Made by a program: the position numbers and the translations under genes. A stretch of 64,000 nt of DNA, taken from NCBI RefSeq assembly GCF_037975245.1, contig NC_092568.1, positions 27,834,501 through 27,898,500 on the forward strand. The letters are read 5' to 3'. The notes below the pieces were generated by a model. It saw only the letters and a list, made by a program, of their open reading frames with translations. It made no database searches and was not told the origin of the DNA. Positions 59,606-64,000 of this stretch are shown in pieces (positions within the stretch are counted from its first letter, which is position 1; each line of letters begins with the position of its first letter). This DNA comes from Apostichopus japonicus (taxonomy: Eukaryota; Echinodermata; Holothuroidea; Aspidochirotida; Stichopodidae).

Positions 59606-61003
59606 CAAGGGCGGCGGAAGCACTTTTAATCTGGGGGGGGGGCACAAACGTCGAAGGGCACTTTGCAGAAATTCGATTGGACTGATGCAGCATGATATTT
59701 AGCACCCTTTATAACTGTTATTTGCGTATACACATCACTCCATGAACGCCCCCCCCCCCCCCTCAAGGAAACCGTATGCATACTAGCACTGTAATATCTA
59801 ATGTGCAAATTGGGAAACAAGGAACAAGTTTTCTTTCGAGATAAAATGAGGTGAAATCATTATAAAGTCCAAGTCCCTGCACACGCGATCGATACATGCA
59901 TGAAAGCAAATGAAATTTGTCAAAATACGAAAGGATGGGGTAGGGTTATGGGATAACTATACTCATTATTCATAGTAGGCTATAAATGGCTTCTGCTTAT
60001 TACAAAGTCACAATGTAATATAGCAATGCATTTTTGGAAATGCATTAGGATTTCTTTTGGCAAATTGAATGTGCATAATGGCACTCACCAGAATGTTAGA
60101 AGCCTTGTGGTAGTAAACATAGGCGTATTTGTGAAAATTCTGGCAATATGCTGAGAATTTTTTGGGCACCTACTGAAAGATAAATAATTTGCTATGTGTT
60201 TTTCAATGGTTAAACTGATATTATTATGATCATTATTATTGTAACGACTTTCCTAATAATTATAAGAAATATGGAAGGGTAATAACACGGCACATGATTG
60301 TATGTTATTGGCATGCGATGTACAGTAGTAACAGACGCATGCCTAGATGATATGTACCAAGTGCGTAGGAACCGGGGGGGCTGGGGGGCGCCAGCCCCCC
60401 CAGTGAAAAATATGGGGGGGGGGGGCGGAAGTATCGTTCCGCCCCCCCGCTCCGCAAGTCAGAAAACCCCTTTTTCATTTCCAAATGAGAAAAAAATCTC
60501 ATTTGAAGCACCAAATTGCATCGAAGGCCAGGTGAAAATGCAAAATTCTTTACAAAATGGAGTGGGTGTTGAAGTGTGCTATATTGCACCAAATTGCATC
60601 TGAGGCCACCTGGAAATGCAAAAAAATTCCAAAGGGGAGGGGGACACCCCCTCCCCTTAGACCCCTCCCCCAGGCCGGCCATCAGTCTTCAGCCCCCCCA
60701 CTCAAAAGTACCTTCCTACGCCACTGATATGTACATTAACATACTGAACTCGCGCGGAGCGCGCGAAAAATTTTGGTAATATTTTTCGGGCAAGTCGTTA
60801 GAGCCCCCAAATCAAATTGGGCTCCTATGCCTATGGTATAGTAAACATTTAAAACTTCCCAAAATATTTCATTCGACGTGGGTTTTGCTTTGTAAACTCT
60901 TTTTTTATTTTGAAATTTTTATGTACAAAAAGGGCACATTTTTATCCTGAGGAAAAGTGGGGGGGCACGTGCCCCCTGTGCCCCCCCGGTTCCGCCGCCC
61001 TTG
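59606..61003. mobile_element. 1.4-kb non-autonomous hAT-like element with 8-bp target duplication
   Basis: Termini are CAAGGGCGGCGGAA and the inverted TTCCGCCGCCCTTG. The exact 8-base duplication AGGGCCAC lies at 59598-59605 and 61004-61011. G-runs and C-runs follow inside both ends. No transposase frame. A second hAT-like MITE is inserted at 60358-60726. The 8-base duplication and CA...TG ends fit hAT. Confidence 0.9.
60358..60726. mobile_element. 369-bp hAT-like MITE nested in the 1.4-kb element
   Basis: The left end CAAGTGCGTAGGAACC and the right end GGTAC...CCTACGCCACTG form imperfect inverted repeats. The 8-base duplication ATATGTAC (60350-60357 and 60727-60734) is perfect. The interior has G-rich and C-rich stretches and two copies of a GCACCAAATTGCATC phrase. 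No gene. Confidence 0.9.
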
Positions 61004-61660
61004 AGGGCCACACGGAGAGCCGTTGCCCTAGGATAAAGTGCTTTAGATGCCAAAACTTTGGTCATAAAAGTTTCCTATGCACGGAGCAACCACCTGAGGA
61101 AGATAACGATGTCGAACCAGAGAAGCCTTCAGACAATGGTGAGATGGACACAGAAACTGAACCTTCTAACGTCACTGAGAGCGCCAACAAGGAAACAGAA
61201 AATGACACCGACGCTGCCGCACCTGGTTCAATTACTGATACAAAACTTGAACGAAACTCGACAAAAACTAAATCTACTGTGATATTAGGCAATGTTGCAG
61301 AAGGCTCTTCATCTCTGCCTACCAACACCCAGCCACAGCAGAAACAACCGAAATCTCCCAAGAAAGCGAAGGCTACGACCACAGCGACCAAGAAAAATGC
61401 CACCGACGAAGCACAGAAAACCCGACTACAAAGAAAACCCGACTACAAACCAGGAAGTAATGGAGACACCACTGAAACTGTAAATGACTCTATGGCACAC
61501 CTTAAAAGGCAGATGTCTTTGGATGAGGACAACTTCATTTTTGTAAGACACAAGAAGAAAATACCAACACCAAACCTTAGCAAGGCAAGAACCGTAAGAA
61601 GCAAAAACAATCAAACCTGACTTCTATATCGTCATCGTCATCATACTCTTTCTTGTTTTA

Positions 61661-64000
61661 ATGGATCCAACAAAAAAAAAAATAGAAACAAGGGATAATA
61701 TTTCCTGTGAGTATTATAACATCGATAAGTATAATAATTTACCCCCTAGTAATGGTCTTACCATTTTCAATATGAACAGTAGGAGTCTTAACAAAAATTT
61801 TGATAATATTACCACTTTCATCTCATTACTTAATAACGAATTCTCGATCTTGGGCTTTACGGAAACTTGGTTGAATGACAATAATAATACATCCATCATC
61901 AATATTAATAATTATCGACTTGTAGAAAAACACCGCCATAAAAGAAGGGGAGGTGGGGTTTGTTTATACATTAAAAAGAACTATAATTACAAATGCAGAG
62001 ACGATCTCTCTGTATTTAATGACTCAATTGAGTCTCTTTTCATAGAGATCACACCCCAAAATGGCAGTAAGCATTACGTTATTGGTATTATTTATAGACC
62101 ACCGACGGGTTCTTATGACGACTTTTATTTTCATGTGCAAAACATTTATGGCAAATTAACAGAATCACGTAGTAATTCTTATATCATGGGTGATTTCAAC
62201 ATTAACTTACTTGACGACCACTTATCTACAGATTTCCTCAACTTAGCTTTCTCGAATAATTTTTATCCAGCAATAACAAATCCTACCCGTGTTGCAAGTA
62301 CATCGTCTACTTTAATTGATAACATATTTACTAATGATAATTCTGCAATTAACTCAGGCATATTTGTAACCGATATTACCGACCACTTTCCCATCTTCCT
62401 TGACAATAATTCAAGACTTAGAATCTATAATAGAGATAGTAAACGTATTCGTAATTACAATATAAATAATATCAGTAATTTTATTTCCCAATTAGAATGT
62501 AAGCAATGGGATGATGTTCTTAATGAAAAGGATGCTAATGTATCCTATAATGTATTTTTTAATCATTTTAGTGATATGTACAATGACTGTTTTCCAGTGC
62601 AGGTTATTAATGTAAGGAAGAAACGTAAAAAGAGACATCCATGGATTACTAGTGGTATATTAAAATCAATAAAAAAGAAAAATCAATTGTATAGACGCCA
62701 ATTAAAGGATCCAACATCGAATAACAAGAAGGTATACCTTATTTATCGAAATAAATTAACAAATATTATCAGAACATCAAAGAAACTATACTTTCACAGT
62801 AAATTTATCGAGAGCAATAATAACATTAATGGTACCTGGAAAACAGTCAATGAACACTTACATAAAAATGCCAGTCAATCGTCATATCCTGCGGCCTTTC
62901 ACCATAACCAAAACGTTGTCACAGACAACCAGGAAATTGCTAATGGTTTTAACAATTACTTTGTAAATGTAGGCCCTTCACTGGCCAGCAAGATTAAACC
63001 CCTTGAAAAAGCTGAGATTTTTTTGCATAAAAGCAGAAATCCCAACCCAAACTCTGTGTTCATATTCCCCGTGACAGAAGAAGAATTACTGAAAACGATC
63101 AACACTGCAATTAAACCCAAAAAGGCTGCAGGATATGACGATTTCAGTCCTGATATTATCAAACAGGCCGCTAAGTATATTGTCACACCACTTGCCCATA
63201 TTTGTAACCTATCATTTAATACAGGTGTCTTTCCAGACAAGTTAAAAATTGCTAAAGTCTTACCAATTTACAAAAATGGCCAGAACAATGCATATGAAAA
63301 TTACCGGCCAATATCGTTACTCTCTTGTTTTGCGAAACTTATAGAAAGACTATTGTTTAATCGTATTTGTAGATTCTTGGACAAACACAACATTCTTAAT
63401 AAACAACAGTACGGATTTCGATACAATCACTCCACTGAGCTCGCCCTGGCAGATGCAATTGATAATCTCTACAGTAAACTTGATCAACGTAAGACTTGCA
63501 TTGGTGTATTCCTAGACTTAAGTAAAGCGTTTGATACCATTAATCATTCTATTTTACTGAATAAGATGCACTTTAATGGTATAAGAGGTACTACTCTGAA
63601 TTGGTTCGACAGCTACCTATCTCACCGTTACCAATTTACTGCGTATAAGTCACATAACTCTGATCTTGCCCAAGTCCCTTGTGGTACGTGTACCACAGGG
63701 ATCTATCCTGGGACCTCTGTTATTCATTATTTATGTAAACGACATATGTCAAGTGTCCAACATTGCAAAAGTTACTTTGTTTGCTGATGACACCACTATT
63801 TTTTTTGACTCTGACAACATTAGCATCCTACCTATTACTGTATCTAATGAACTAGAAAAGTTTAGTAACTGGTTTCGGTCAAACAAGCTTTCTATCAATG
63901 TCAACAAGACACACTACATTGTTTTTAATTCATCCAACAACCCTCCTCAAGTTCACAACATTAATATGAATGGTACACCAATTAACAATGTTGACTACAT
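61661..64000 (+). CDS. LINE copy 2 ORF2 (endonuclease-reverse transcriptase), one frameshift, 3' end outside window
   Basis: From ATG 61661 the frame is open to 63685. Endonuclease motifs, with candidate catalytic residues in the expected order: NMNSRSLNKN, GFTETWL (Glu), IGIIYRPP, YIMGDFNINLL (Asp/Asn) and TDHFPIF (Asp/His). RT motifs: KKAAGYDDFSPDI, ENYRPISLLSCFAKL, QYGFRYNHSTELA and FLDLSKAFDTINH (catalytic Asp). A 4-base insertion at 63686-63689 then shifts the frame. Continuing in the new frame gives VPQGSILGPLLFIIYVND and LFADDTTIFF (catalytic Asp pair), open to the window end. ORF2 nicks the target and copies LINE RNA onto it. The single break, unlike copy 1, suggests recent activity. 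Confidence 0.85.

Larger units (their letters stand above)
59024..61620 (+). pseudogene. LINE copy 2 ORF1 (gag-like, three CCHC knuckles), interrupted by a MITE
   Basis: I choose ATG 59024 (AACATGG, good context); an upstream in-frame extension lacks an ATG. The N-terminal part has an RRM-like or esterase-free gag fold region (VSLFGVPCYISDEELSAKLE). Three C-x2-C-x4-H-x4-C knuckles follow: CNNCLSDTHVMKEC, a second split by the MITE at 59606-61003, and CFRCQNFGHKSFLC. The tail is Thr/Lys/Asn-rich and ends KRQMSLDEDNF and then KIPTPNLSKARTVRS, as in copy 1. Ignoring the insertion and one target-site copy, both halves stay in frame. ORF1 proteins of this class bind LINE RNA. Confidence 0.8.
58821..64000 (+). 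mobile_element. CR1/L2-like LINE, copy 2, nearly complete; runs off the window
   Basis: 5' UTR (about 58821-59023), ORF1 split by a nested MITE, a 40-base gap, then ORF2. The same family as 37.7-41.4 kb but with far less damage: apart from the MITE, the only break seen is a 4-base insertion in ORF2. The 3' end lies outside the window. Confidence 0.85.

Noticed and set aside
60298-60779. Open frames on both strands inside the nested MITEs
   Set aside because: They consist of G-run and C-run translation (Gly/Pro) inside non-coding MITE sequence.

Overview
This is eukaryotic, intron-rich, AT-rich DNA with no operon structure. Dense TAGGCCTA-type palindromes, CR1/L2-like and L1/Tx1-like LINEs, hAT-like elements with G-rich ends, a Ginger/Gypsy-type integrase gene and a KMT5A-like SET exon suggest a marine invertebrate deuterostome, possibly an echinoderm. 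That is an inference from sequence character, not a match. Very little of the window is intact protein-coding gene. It is mostly repeats, transposable elements at all stages of decay, and scattered exons or exon remnants. || Layout. 1-290: end of a hAT-like element, a (TA)n tract and a satellite-related hairpin. 290-8450: no gene that I can support. 8459-8590: one SET-domain exon, followed directly by a 4.1-kb inverted-repeat DNA transposon (8592-12735, TA target duplication). 13-20.8 kb, plus strand: a set of small exons with good splice sites, one of them tandemly duplicated, ending in a terminal exon at 20680-20762. A 5'-truncated L1/Tx1-type LINE (about 16218-19270, minus) sits among them between two TTTA-type microsatellites. 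23.2-24.5 kb: about nine copies of a 146-bp tandem repeat. 25.7-27.7 kb: six copies of a 15-17-bp motif around a first exon encoding an SSAERQR-type basic peptide (minus). 28.1-36.65 kb: a satellite array of 209-bp and 133-bp monomers arranged in higher-order units. 36.65-37.68 kb: TA tracts, a tRNA-derived SINE and a hAT-like MITE. 37.68-41.4 kb: decayed CR1/L2-like LINE, copy 1. 41.9-47.7 kb: transposon fragments plus candidate minus-strand exons, including a His-Me-finger (HNH-type) gene remnant. 48-51.5 kb: nothing recognised. 52.4-54.2 kb, minus: a four-exon, broken integrase-type transposase gene. 55-58.8 kb: non-coding sequence, a LINE fragment, a homopurine tract and a TA tract. 58.8-64 kb: a much better preserved copy of the same LINE family, with ORF1 split by a hAT-like MITE that itself contains a smaller MITE, and ORF2 running off the window with one 4-bp frameshift. 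|| How the parts relate. Transposons nest repeatedly: MITE in MITE in LINE ORF1, LINE in intron, long-inverted-repeat element against the SET exon. TA and TTTA microsatellites sit at many element junctions. The satellite array has edge sequences matching an isolated fragment at the window start, and both lie beside a TA tract and the same MITE family. This suggests the satellite may have grown from part of a mobile element. I found no CRISPR, phage, operon or clearly novel multi-gene system. The strongest items for a second look are the satellite and its edges, the intron-containing integrase gene, the 4.1-kb inverted-repeat element, the repeated 15-17-bp motif, and the two different MITEs in the same zinc-knuckle codons of two LINE copies.
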